NCBI GenBank assembly: GCA_017554335.1
Contig: JAFZIO010000051.1
Span: 1-64,000 of the forward strand
Direction: 5' to 3'
DNA length: 64,000 nt
Source of the DNA: Bacteroidales bacterium
GTDB lineage: Bacteria > Bacteroidota > Bacteroidia > Bacteroidales > UBA932
Part shown: positions 9,497 to 18,678 of the stretch, in pieces
Numbering within the stretch: the stretch's first letter is position 1
Layout of the letters: each line of letters opens with the position of its first letter
Position numbers and translations under genes: made by a program
The notes under the pieces: model-generated
What the model was told of the DNA's origin: nothing
Database searches by the model: none
Seen by the model: the letters and a program-made list of their open reading frames with translations, nothing else

Positions 9497-12400
9497 ATGA
9501 AAAGTAAACTTATTACTTGCCTAGTGTTGCTCTGTTTGGGAGCCAGCCTGTATGCCCAGAAGGTCTCGGTTTCGGGAACCGTCTCGGACGATATGGGTCC
9601 CCTCATCGGAGCCAGCGTGGTCGAAAAGGGTACCACGTCTAATGGCGCAGTAACCGATCTGGATGGAAGGTTCTCACTCAGCGTGAAGCCTGGTGCCACT
9701 TTGGTGGTCTCTATTATCGGTTACTCTACACAGGAGATTCCTATAGGATCTCAGACCGTATTCAACATCGTCCTTAAAGAGGATGCTGAATTCCTCGAGG
9801 AAGTCGTGGTCGTTGGTTACGGTACCATGAAGAAGAGCGACCTTGCCGGCGCCTCCGTCTCCATGAAGGAAGACGCCATCAAGGGCTCCATCATCACCAA
9901 CCTTGACCAGTCCCTCCAGGGCCGTGCTGCCGGTGTTACCGCCGTGCAGACTTCCGGTGCTCCGGGCTCCTCATCATCAATCCGCGTTCGTGGTCAGGCT
10001 ACGGTCAATGCCAACGCCGAGCCTCTGTACGTCATCGACGGCGTTATCGTCCAGGGTGGCGGCAACTCGGGTTCCGATTTCGGTCTGGGTGACGCCCTCG
10101 GAAACGGTAAGGTGTCCACCATTTCGCCCCTTTCCACCATCAACCCTGCCGATATCGTGAGCATGGAAATCCTCAAGGATGCTTCCGCAACCGCTATCTA
10201 CGGTGCCCAGGGTGCCAACGGCGTCGTGCTCATCACTACCAAGCACGGTAAGGCAGGCGAGGCCAAATTCTCCTATGACGGCATGTTCGCGGTATCCCGC
10301 CAGAACCGCCGTATCGACATGCTCAACCTCCGCGAATTCGCAGAGTACTATAATGATATGGTAGCTCTCGGAGAGGTTTCCGCCAACGCTCTCTATGCCG
10401 ACCCTTCCATCCTCGGAAAGGGTACCAACTGGCAGGACGAGGTGTTCCGCACCGCTCTCCAGCATCAGCATCAGATCAGCGCCCAGGGCGGTACCGACAA
10501 GGTGCAGTACTACGTTTCCGGTTCCTACATGAACCAGGAAGGTACCATAATCGGTTCCAACTTCGACCGTCTGAGCTTCCGTACCAACCTTGACGCACAG
10601 CTCAAGAAGTGGTTCAAGCTCGGCGTCAACGCCACATACGCTGTGACCACGATAACCTTAAGCTCGCCGACGGCCAGGAAGGTGTGATTTTCTACTCCCT
10701 CACCAGCCTCCCCGACATTCCGGTTTTCGACATCGACGGCAACTATTCCACAGTTGTGCGTGAGGGTTACACCACCAAGAACCCCGTTGCACTCGCAATG
10801 TACAACGAGAATCTCCTCCAGCGCCGCAAGCTCGCCGGTAACGTCTATGCAGAGCTTACCCCGATCAAGCATATCGTATTCCGCAGTGAGGTCGGTTTCG
10901 ACGTAAGCGATTCCCAGGCGGACACCTACAAACCCAAGATCAGCCTCGGTACTTTCCAGCAGGGCAGCAACCAGATCAGCCAGCAGCGCAACAACAGCGT
11001 TTACTGGTCGCTCAAGAACTACCTTACCTATTCCAACACCTTCGGTAAGCACAGCGTTACCGCCATGGTCGGACAGGAATGCTGGGAGTCCTCCTGGAAC
11101 TACATGAGAGTCGCCAACTCCGACCTTCCTTCCGACGAAATCCACAGTATCGGACTTGCTACCGGCACCCCCAAGACCGGCGGCGGCTTCGGATCCAGCG
11201 CAATGGCCTCATTCTTTACCCGTGAGACCTATAACTATGACAACCGATACATCGGAACCTACACCTTCCGTTATGATGGTTCCTCCAACTTCGGTCCCGA
11301 TAACCGCTGGGCAGGATTCCACTCCTTCGCGCTGGCATGGCGCTTCACCAACGAAGCGTTCTTCTCCGCCAATGCCAAGGAAGTCCTGAACGACGGTAAA
11401 CTCCGCGTGGGCTGGGGCCAGACAGGTAATGCCAACATCGGTTCCGGCGCCTGGGAGTCAGGTATGAGCAAGATGCCGAGCGCCCTCGGTGACAGCCAGC
11501 GTCCTGCCAACATCTCCAATACCGGTATCCATTGGGAGAAGCAGCAGCAGACCAATGTCGGTCTCGACCTCAGCTTCCTTCAGAACCGCTTGAACCTCAC
11601 AGTGGATCTGTACTGGAAGATTTCTTCCGATATGCTTATGTCCATGACCCTTCCTTCCTACATGGGTACCCAGGGTAACGGATCTTCCGCACTTGCAGCC
11701 CCTAAGGGAAACTACGGTACCATCGAGAACAAGGGTATAGAAATCACGATTGACGCCCATCCTGTAGAGGTCGGTGACTTCGCATGGGATTCCAATTTCC
11801 AGATTTCTTTCAATAAGAACAAGCTCCTCGCCCTCGATGGCAGCGCCAATGCCAATCTCCCCGGTTACGGACAGTGGAACGACATTGTTTCCGTTACCGA
11901 GATCGGCCAGCCTCTGTACAACTTCTACGGCTACAAGGTAATCGGCGTGTACAAGGACTTCGACGATATCATGAATTCTCCCAAGGCTGAAAAGTATCCC
12001 GAGGACGGCGTGTTCAACCGCGACACCACCGTTTGGCCCGGCGACCTCAAGTTCGCCGATATTGCAGGTGCATTCGACGAGAACGGCAATCCGATTCCCG
12101 ACGGCAAGATCAACGAGCTCGACCGTACCAACATCGGCTCCCCGCTTCCTCTGTTTACTTTCGGCTGGACCAACACCTTCCGCTGGAAGAACTTCGACCT
12201 GAGCATTTTCCTGAACGGCTCCTATGGCAACAAGATCCTCAACTACAACCTTATGGGTCAGGGCTGGAACGGTCTGGTACACATGAACAGCGTCTGGTAC
12301 AACCAGCACGCCAGCATTGCCGACCGTGCCCGCCTGGAAATCATAGATGCCGCCAAGCAGTATCCTGCAGGCGAGACCTGGCAGTATGACGTGACCAATG

Positions 12401-12744
12401 TCCGCGTTTCCAACGCCGACACCAAGACTCCCCGTCCCACCATATCCGATCCTAACGACAACGACCGCATCAGCGACCGTTATGTTGAGGACGGCTCCTA
12501 TCTGCGCGTGAAGAACATCACCCTTGGCTATACTCTGCCCAAGCTTGCTCTTCAGAAGATCAAGATGGAGAATGTGCGTCTCTACCTGAACGTCCAGAAC
12601 CTTTACACCCTCACCAAGTATCAGGGTTACGATCCTGAAGTCGGTGCTTCCACTCAGGATTCCAGCGGCCTTACCTTCGGTGTCGACAACGGACGTTATC
12701 CTTCTCCTATGACATGCTCCCTCGGCGTGAACGTAACTTTCTAA
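9497..12744 (+). pseudogene. SusC-like TonB-dependent outer-membrane transporter, interrupted by one frameshift
   Basis: Two overlapping frames together encode a SusC/RagA transporter of about 1,082 residues. The first part has a signal peptide ending at SLYAQ, a carboxypeptidase-like domain (VSVSGTVSDDMGPLIGASV), a TonB-box region (EEVVVVGYGTMKKSDLAGA) and the plug domain with ILKDASATAIYGAQGANGVV. The second part holds the rest of the beta-barrel and ends in the typical terminal phenylalanine (LGVNVTF). The frame changes at about 10646-10651: restoring one base gives a continuous NATYAVT-DNLKLADGQEG. With SusD just downstream it should import oligosaccharides across the outer membrane. As written the gene would yield only a 396-residue fragment, so this is either an assembly error or a recent loss of function. 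Confidence 0.9.
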
Positions 12745-12760
12745 AATGGAGGACAGCAAG

Positions 12761-14554
12761 ATGAAAAAATTTATCAAATATATAGTTACAGCAATGGTCC
12801 TGGTACTTGTATGCGCTTCTTGCGAAAAGTTCCTCGACCGTCCCGCAGAGGATAGTTACACCACCGCCAACTACTATCAGAACGATACTCAGGTTGAGCA
12901 GTCCGTCAACTACCTGTACAACTCTCCCTGGTACGATATAATCCGCTTCTACATTTATGGTTCGGAGACCATGTGCGGTAATGTCTTTCAGGACAACAAC
13001 GCATATGCGACCCTCACCGTCAACGGTACGGACGCGGACCTCAAAAACATGTCCTATTCCCTCTGGGCTGTGAATGCGCAGTGCAATACTGTCATCAACA
13101 ATATCCTCAATTCCACCGGAACCGCCAGTCAGGCCGTCAAAGACAAGGCTATGGGCGAGGCTCTGGCATGGAAAGCCATGGCGTATTTCCTGCTCGTACG
13201 TACTTTCGGTGATGTCCCTATCATCCACAACAACACCGAGGTTATAAAGGAAGCCACTTACAACCAGCAGTACAAGATCCTCAAGACCGACGTGTACGAG
13301 TACATCATCATGACCCTCGAGGCCGCCATGGAGCTCCTTCCCAAGGATCCCAATATCGGCAAGTACAACCGTATCGATTATTATGCGGCAGAAGGCCTGC
13401 TTGCCAAGGTGTACCTCACCAAGGCCGGCGTTTCCGGAAGCCTCGACAGGGGAGATCTGGAGAAAGCAAGGGACTATGCCCTGGATGTAATCAAGAATTC
13501 GGGCCGTAGCCTTACCCCCAACTACTCCGACATTTTCCGCCTTCAGCCCTCATTGTTCCAGCAGACCGGTGAGAATCTCTTCTCCTGGCAATGGGTCTCC
13601 GGTTCCGGAATCTGGACTGCACAGAACTCCATCCAGAGTGATGTAGGCCCCCTTGGTATCGACGAATACGGTGCCACCTGGGGTGACTGGAAAGGCCCCA
13701 GCATCGACCTTCAGGATGCATTCGGAGTCTCCGCGGACATCGAGCCTGCCCTCCGTGTAGACAGGGATGACCGCCGCGTGGCTACAATCATGATGTTCGG
13801 TGACTTCTATCCCCAGTACTGGCAGGACAAGGGCGGTTTCGACATGTACCGTTTCTACTTCGACGATACTTACTACCCTTCCGGCCTTGAGGCTAACGGT
13901 TCCAACCACCAGTGGTGCTGCCAGAGCGGAGCTCTTTATGCTAAACACCTGTACGGGTGCGGTTCCGACCATAGCGCCGCCCTTGGCGTCAGTGCCGACC
14001 GTATGTGCTATCAGCTGCCGACCCACATCCTCCGTCTGGCCGACATCTACCTCATCTATGCAGAGGCTTGCGTCCTTACCGGCGACGACAGCAGCGCCCT
14101 GGAGTATGTCAACCTGGTCCGCGCCCGCGCTCACGCCGCGCCCCTCAAGTCCTGCACCTTCGAAGATGTTTGGAAGGAGCGCCGTCTTGAACTTGCCCTC
14201 GAAGGCGACCGCTGGTACGATTTCGTACGCCGTTCTTACTATGATGTAGACGCTTGCATCGCCGAGCTCAAGGCTCAGCGCCGTTCCTACTGGGATGGTA
14301 TCACCGATGTATGCAAGAATTACGTCGTGGCCGACAACGGTGAGTATGTAGGTCCCGGCGCCCACAGTTGGGATTCCTCCTCCATCATCTACAACCCCAA
14401 GAATGACCTTGCCGATGTAAAGGCTTCCATGTTTACCGTTCCGTTCCCCACCGAAGATGTGGTTATGAACCCGAACGTGGGTTCCGACGTGGAGGCCATT
14501 CACCTGGATGTCCGCGAAACCTTCAATTATGATTATATACTCCTGAATCGATGA
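12761..14554 (+). CDS. SusD-like surface glycan-binding lipoprotein
   Basis: This 597-residue RagB/SusD lipoprotein caps the SusC barrel on the cell surface and delivers oligosaccharides to it. It has a signal peptide with lipobox VCASC, the start of the mature protein CEKFLDRPAEDSYTTANYY, and TPR-like helices (ALAWKAMAYFLLVRTFGDVPII). The C-terminal SusD segments include LPTHILRLADIYLIYAEA and VWKERRLELALEGDRWYDF. The ATG at 12761 gives a clean MKKF signal peptide and has GGAGG 8 bp upstream; an in-frame ATG at 12746 is less likely. It starts 16 bp after susC and overlaps the next gene by 4 bp (ATGA). Confidence 0.96.
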   Translation: MKKFIKYIVTAMVLVLVCASCEKFLDRPAEDSYTTANYYQNDTQVEQSVNYLYNSPWYDIIRFYIYGSETMCGNVFQDNNAYATLTVNGTDADLKNMSYSLWAVNAQCNTVINNILNSTGTASQAVKDKAMGEALAWKAMAYFLLVRTFGDVPIIHNNTEVIKEATYNQQYKILKTDVYEYIIMTLEAAMELLPKDPNIGKYNRIDYYAAEGLLAKVYLTKAGVSGSLDRGDLEKARDYALDVIKNSGRSLTPNYSDIFRLQPSLFQQTGENLFSWQWVSGSGIWTAQNSIQSDVGPLGIDEYGATWGDWKGPSIDLQDAFGVSADIEPALRVDRDDRRVATIMMFGDFYPQYWQDKGGFDMYRFYFDDTYYPSGLEANGSNHQWCCQSGALYAKHLYGCGSDHSAALGVSADRMCYQLPTHILRLADIYLIYAEACVLTGDDSSALEYVNLVRARAHAAPLKSCTFEDVWKERRLELALEGDRWYDFVRRSYYDVDACIAELKAQRRSYWDGITDVCKNYVVADNGEYVGPGAHSWDSSSIIYNPKNDLADVKASMFTVPFPTEDVVMNPNVGSDVEAIHLDVRETFNYDYILLNR

Positions 14555-15870
14555 AAGCAATTACTAAATATACAGGCATCCTGATGGGATTGGCCCTTCT
14601 TGCTTCCTGCGACGCGTATAAGGCTATCGACTATCCTGACCGCTTCGTGGAGACTCCGGGCGTCCCGACAGTGCACTTCGTGCGTTATGCCGACAGGGAC
14701 GTTGTCATCACCCAGGCTGCCATGGAAGAAACCATCTGCATCGTGGGTGACAACCTCACCAGCGTCCACGACATCTACTTCAACGACCAGGCTGCCGTCC
14801 TGAATACCAGTTACATGACGGCCAACACCCTGGTGGTACAGGTTCCCAAGAACCTCCCGACTGTGCAGGATGACCAGATGCACCTGATCACCCGCGACAG
14901 CTCCGTAGTCCTCTACGACTTCAAGGTACTGCCTCCGGCACCCAAGGTGAGCGGCATGTCCAATGAGTGGGCCGCTGCAGGAGAGACGGTTACCATTACC
15001 GGAGCTTATCTCTTCCCGCCTATGAAGGTACAGTTCCCCGGTACCGACCCCATCGATATCGCTTCTTCCAACAACGGAAGCAGCTTCGAGGTCGTGGTTC
15101 CCGAAGGAGCCCAGCCCGGCAAGGTGAAGGTTACCACAGATTCCGGCACTGCCCAGTCCGTGTTCATGTACAAGGACACCCGCGGCATGCTCTTCGACTT
15201 CGACGGCATGACCGGCCTGGACAACCACGGCTGGAACGGACACAGCAGCCAGGACGACGACGGTACCGGCATCAGCGGCCGGTTCTTCCAGTTCGGCGAC
15301 GGTAATGCCGTGCTGAACGGTGACTGGGAAGAAGCGAACTTCTCCCTGGTCTACTGGCCGGGCAGCTGGAACGAGCCGGAGAACTATAATGACGGTACCC
15401 AGATGTGGCCCCGCCTCTGCGACATCGTTGACTTCTCAAAGTGGAACAACATGGCGCTCAAGTTCGAGATGTACATCCCTTCATCCAATCCTTGGAAGAA
15501 CACTCCTATGATGATTTGCGTCGGCGGAGTTGATTTGATCAGCTTCGGTGCCGTGACCACCGATATCTATGGCAACTCCTGCGCAGGCCAGAACAACACT
15601 TATATGAGCGGCAACGACGCTCCGCGTGCGTTCTACAAGCCTTGGGAGGCCACCGGCTCCTTCGATACAGGAGACAAGTGGATTACGGTATCCATTCCTC
15701 TCACAGAGTTCAACAAGGGATGGAACGGACAGGATGTTACCACTGAGATTTCCGCGGCCACCTTCGCCAGCATGTGGTTCTTCATCTGCAACGGCGGCAT
15801 AGACTACCCCGAGGCATCCTGTACGCCTATCATCAAGATTGACAACGTCCGTGCTGTTCCTATCAAATAA
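14551..15870 (+). CDS. Surface glycan-binding lipoprotein (SGBP-B type, IPT/TIG domains)
   Basis: This 439-residue lipoprotein (lipobox LLASC, mature CDAYKAIDYPDRF) has two IPT/TIG-like Ig domains (about residues 45-130 and 135-215) and a C-terminal glycan-binding domain of about 220 residues rich in tryptophan. The segments IVGDNLTSVHDIYFNDQAAV and VLPPAPKVSGM closely resemble SGBP-B proteins from xyloglucan and mannan loci of Bacteroides, where such proteins hold polysaccharide at the surface (family knowledge from memory, not searched here). It overlaps susD by 4 bp, so it is translationally coupled. The ligand is inferred to be a beta-1,4-linked hemicellulose. Confidence 0.88.
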   Translation: MKAITKYTGILMGLALLASCDAYKAIDYPDRFVETPGVPTVHFVRYADRDVVITQAAMEETICIVGDNLTSVHDIYFNDQAAVLNTSYMTANTLVVQVPKNLPTVQDDQMHLITRDSSVVLYDFKVLPPAPKVSGMSNEWAAAGETVTITGAYLFPPMKVQFPGTDPIDIASSNNGSSFEVVVPEGAQPGKVKVTTDSGTAQSVFMYKDTRGMLFDFDGMTGLDNHGWNGHSSQDDDGTGISGRFFQFGDGNAVLNGDWEEANFSLVYWPGSWNEPENYNDGTQMWPRLCDIVDFSKWNNMALKFEMYIPSSNPWKNTPMMICVGGVDLISFGAVTTDIYGNSCAGQNNTYMSGNDAPRAFYKPWEATGSFDTGDKWITVSIPLTEFNKGWNGQDVTTEISAATFASMWFFICNGGIDYPEASCTPIIKIDNVRAVPIK

Positions 15871-15881
15871 TCTGAGTGCAT

Positions 15882-18623
15882 ATGAAAAAGTTTTTTAAAT
15901 ATTTCACTCTCGTAAGCATCTGCGCAGCCACCCTCTGGGCCTGCCAGAAAGAAGAGCTTGAAACGGACCAGTTCGGACAGGGCGTCAAGTTTGCCGCCAT
16001 GGCTCCTAATCCCGTGATGCGCGGCGGAGAGCTGCGAATCATAGGAAGCAACCTCGACAAGGTTACCGAGGTCCGTTTTGCAGGTGACGTGACCGTTACC
16101 GACATCAATGTCGTAGCCAGCGGCGCCCATGCGGAAATCCGCGTGACCGTGCCTCTGGAAGGCCCCCTGGTGGGCCCCGTCACGGTCGTGGCCAACGACG
16201 GCAAGACCTTCAATTCTTTTGCCGACCTGACCTTCACCGAACCCATTGAGATCGATTCCTTCAGTCCCGCCACCGTACTTTCCGGAGACGTGCTGACCTT
16301 CAAGGGAGAGTATCTCAACGATGTCCATGAGGTTATCTTCACCGGCAACGCCGCTGCCGTGGCTACCGAATTCGTCAGCCAGTCCCGCCACGAACTCAAG
16401 GTGGTGGTGCCGTCCAGCGCAATCAACGGCCCCGTCATCCTGTCCGACGTGAACGAACTCGAGGACGAGAATACAATCCCCAACCACATCTACACCAAGA
16501 CCGAGCTCGTGGTTGGCGATCCTACCGTAGTCAAAGCCGCAAAGGCTGTCTACAAGAGCGGCGACGTGATCACCGTTACCGGTGAGCACCTCGACATGAT
16601 CGAGACCGTGGAGCTCCCTCAGGTGGGTTCCGTAGAGTTTGCTGTTGCCGCTGACGGCAAGTCCATCACCCTCAACCTCTCGCCCAAGGCCGGTGACGGT
16701 AACGTTACCGTAACCTCCTATGCAGGCGTCACCTTCGACGCAGGTGAGATTGAGACCGTGAACGTAGCCGAGCTTTCAGTGGCCTCACTTGCACAGGACA
16801 AGCGCTACAAGGCAGGTACCGATGTAAGCATCACCGGTTCCGACCTTGACCTTGTTACCGGCGTTTCCTTCGAGAACGCGGAGGCTAGCTGGTACAGGGA
16901 CGGCAACAAGATCGTCGCAACCATTCCTGCCGCTGCCCAGGACGGTCCCGTTACCGTTTCCCTGGAATCCGGCAAGAAGGCCTACAGCGCCGACATCGAG
17001 GTTGTCAAGCCTGTCGTTATTGCCTGGGACAGCACCGACCCTGTCATCGCCGGACAGACGGAATTCAAAGTAATCGGAAAAGACTTCGACCTTGTCGAAT
17101 CCGTCAAGATGGGCGACAAGGAGCAGGGCTTCATCGACTGCGAATTCAGCTTCGTTCCCGATGGCTTAGGAAATACAGACATCCTCGTGAAGATCCCCGA
17201 ACAGGCTTATACAGGCCCCATCACCTTCACATCCGCTGCAGGTTACGAAACCAGCACCTTCCCTGTCAACGTAGACTATGACCTTGCGGTATACATCACT
17301 TTCGACCAGGATGCATACGGCCTTGGCAGCAACATTGCCATCTCCGGTAAGAACCTCATGCAGATCGACCAGGTCTACATCAAGGGTAAGAGAGTGGTCA
17401 ATTATGTCAAACGTGCAGACGACGCCATGGCGTTCGCAATCCCTGACGGCATCGGTCCCGGCGTATACCGTCTGGCCCTTACTCTGATGGACGGCTCCGA
17501 AATCACCTGGCCCGTTCCCTTCTCCATCACAGCTCCGTTCACGGAGACCTTCTACTGGGAAGGCAATGAGGACCTGGGCAGCTGGAGCAACCAGCCTTAC
17601 CTCGGCGCCGACGGTGCCCTGGCAGGCAACGTTGAGGTTGGTGACATTATCCGCATCTACTACACTCCCAAGGCTGAATGGTGGCAGTTCGAAATCTTCG
17701 ATGGTCACTGGGGTGGAATGTCCTTCCCTGAGCTGGACGGCGGCAAGGCAGTTACTGCCAAGAACACCGATCCCGACGCCAAGTTCTTCGCTTTCGAAGT
17801 CACTGACGCCAACATCGGAGCCCTTACCAGCGTAGGTGGCTGGGGCGGTATCCTCGTGGTCCAGGGAGAAAACGTGGTCATCACCGGTCTCTCTGTCATC
17901 CACTTCGGTGCTGCAGAACAGCGCACCACCATCTGGGAAGGTAGCCAGGTCGTCGGTAACTGGGACGGATCTCTGGGCGCTCTCTCATGGGGCGGCTACG
18001 ACTGGAGCACTGTTGAAGCCGGCACCAAGCTCGCCGTTTCCTTTACCACAAGTTCCGACGATGCCGTCATGCGTTTCGGTAACGGCAACTGGGCTTCCCT
18101 GCCCAGCCTCGCAGGCCTTGCCGCAGACGGTAACATCCCTGTTGGAGGACTGACCAGTTATGAGTTCGAGCTCACAGCGGCTGACCTCAAGGAGCTTACT
18201 ACCAACGGCGGCCTTGTTATCTGCGGTGCGTTCTGGACCCTCACCGAAGTCGCCCTCGTAACTGTTTCGGCAGCCGGCCCTGTAGGTAATACCATCTGGG
18301 AAGGCAGCCACGAGGTTAACTGGGGTGGCAGCGATGAGGCCCATAAGGCTCTTACCACGCTCTCCTGGGGCGGTTATGACTGGAGTACCGTGGCCGAAGG
18401 CACTACGCTTGCTCTTGAGTTCGAGCGCAACGCCGATGAAGTCCAGATCCGTCTGGGCAACGGCAGCTGGGCTGCTCTGCCCGGAACTGAGGATCCGTAC
18501 AAACCGGAAGGAACATCCCTCGAAGTGGAACTCACCGCTGCTATGATTGCCGAGATGGTAGCTAATGGCGGTCTGGTGATTACCGGACAGGGTTACATCC
18601 TTACTGCTGTAATCCTGAAGTAA
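15882..18623 (+). CDS. Large surface lipoprotein with multiple IPT/TIG domains and three C-terminal repeat modules
   Basis: The 913-residue lipoprotein (lipobox LWAC, mature CQKEELETDQF) begins with a string of about six IPT/TIG-like Ig domains up to about residue 550. It ends with three similar modules, starting near residues 556, 682 and 803, each opening with a WEG motif (FYWEGNED, TIWEGSQV, TIWEGSHE). Modules 2 and 3 share LSWGGYDWSTV and NGxWAxLP. The position after SusCD and SGBP-B, and the exposed aromatic pattern, suggest a second surface glycan-binding protein whose modules are carbohydrate-binding. I do not recognise the module as a named CBM family. It starts at ATG 15882 rather than an in-frame GTG at 15876, and lies 11 bp after the preceding gene. 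Confidence 0.85.
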   Translation: MKKFFKYFTLVSICAATLWACQKEELETDQFGQGVKFAAMAPNPVMRGGELRIIGSNLDKVTEVRFAGDVTVTDINVVASGAHAEIRVTVPLEGPLVGPVTVVANDGKTFNSFADLTFTEPIEIDSFSPATVLSGDVLTFKGEYLNDVHEVIFTGNAAAVATEFVSQSRHELKVVVPSSAINGPVILSDVNELEDENTIPNHIYTKTELVVGDPTVVKAAKAVYKSGDVITVTGEHLDMIETVELPQVGSVEFAVAADGKSITLNLSPKAGDGNVTVTSYAGVTFDAGEIETVNVAELSVASLAQDKRYKAGTDVSITGSDLDLVTGVSFENAEASWYRDGNKIVATIPAAAQDGPVTVSLESGKKAYSADIEVVKPVVIAWDSTDPVIAGQTEFKVIGKDFDLVESVKMGDKEQGFIDCEFSFVPDGLGNTDILVKIPEQAYTGPITFTSAAGYETSTFPVNVDYDLAVYITFDQDAYGLGSNIAISGKNLMQIDQVYIKGKRVVNYVKRADDAMAFAIPDGIGPGVYRLALTLMDGSEITWPVPFSITAPFTETFYWEGNEDLGSWSNQPYLGADGALAGNVEVGDIIRIYYTPKAEWWQFEIFDGHWGGMSFPELDGGKAVTAKNTDPDAKFFAFEVTDANIGALTSVGGWGGILVVQGENVVITGLSVIHFGAAEQRTTIWEGSQVVGNWDGSLGALSWGGYDWSTVEAGTKLAVSFTTSSDDAVMRFGNGNWASLPSLAGLAADGNIPVGGLTSYEFELTAADLKELTTNGGLVICGAFWTLTEVALVTVSAAGPVGNTIWEGSHEVNWGGSDEAHKALTTLSWGGYDWSTVAEGTTLALEFERNADEVQIRLGNGSWAALPGTEDPYKPEGTSLEVELTAAMIAEMVANGGLVITGQGYILTAVILK
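17928..18610 (+). repeat. Two tandem copies of a roughly 115-codon module within the surface protein gene
   Basis: The segments at about 17928-18280 and 18291-18610 are similar at DNA as well as protein level, for example accatctgggaaggtagcca versus accatctgggaaggcagcca, and tggggcggctacgactggag versus tggggcggttatgactggag. This points to internal duplication; a third, more diverged copy lies at about 17545-17920. Confidence 0.8.
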
Positions 18624-18631
18624 TACTTTTG

Positions 18632-18659
18632 CCGGAAGGGGCCTGACCGCCCCTTCCGG
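18632..18659 (+). other. Intercistronic RNA hairpin between surface-protein and enzyme genes
   Basis: A perfect 10-bp inverted repeat (ccggaagggg at 18632-18641 with ccccttccgg at 18650-18659) has an 8-nt loop. It is not followed by a T tract, so it is not a classical terminator. It may stabilise the 3' end of the upstream message or reduce read-through into the GH genes. Confidence 0.6.
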
Positions 18660-18678
18660 TGCCAAATAAACCAACACA

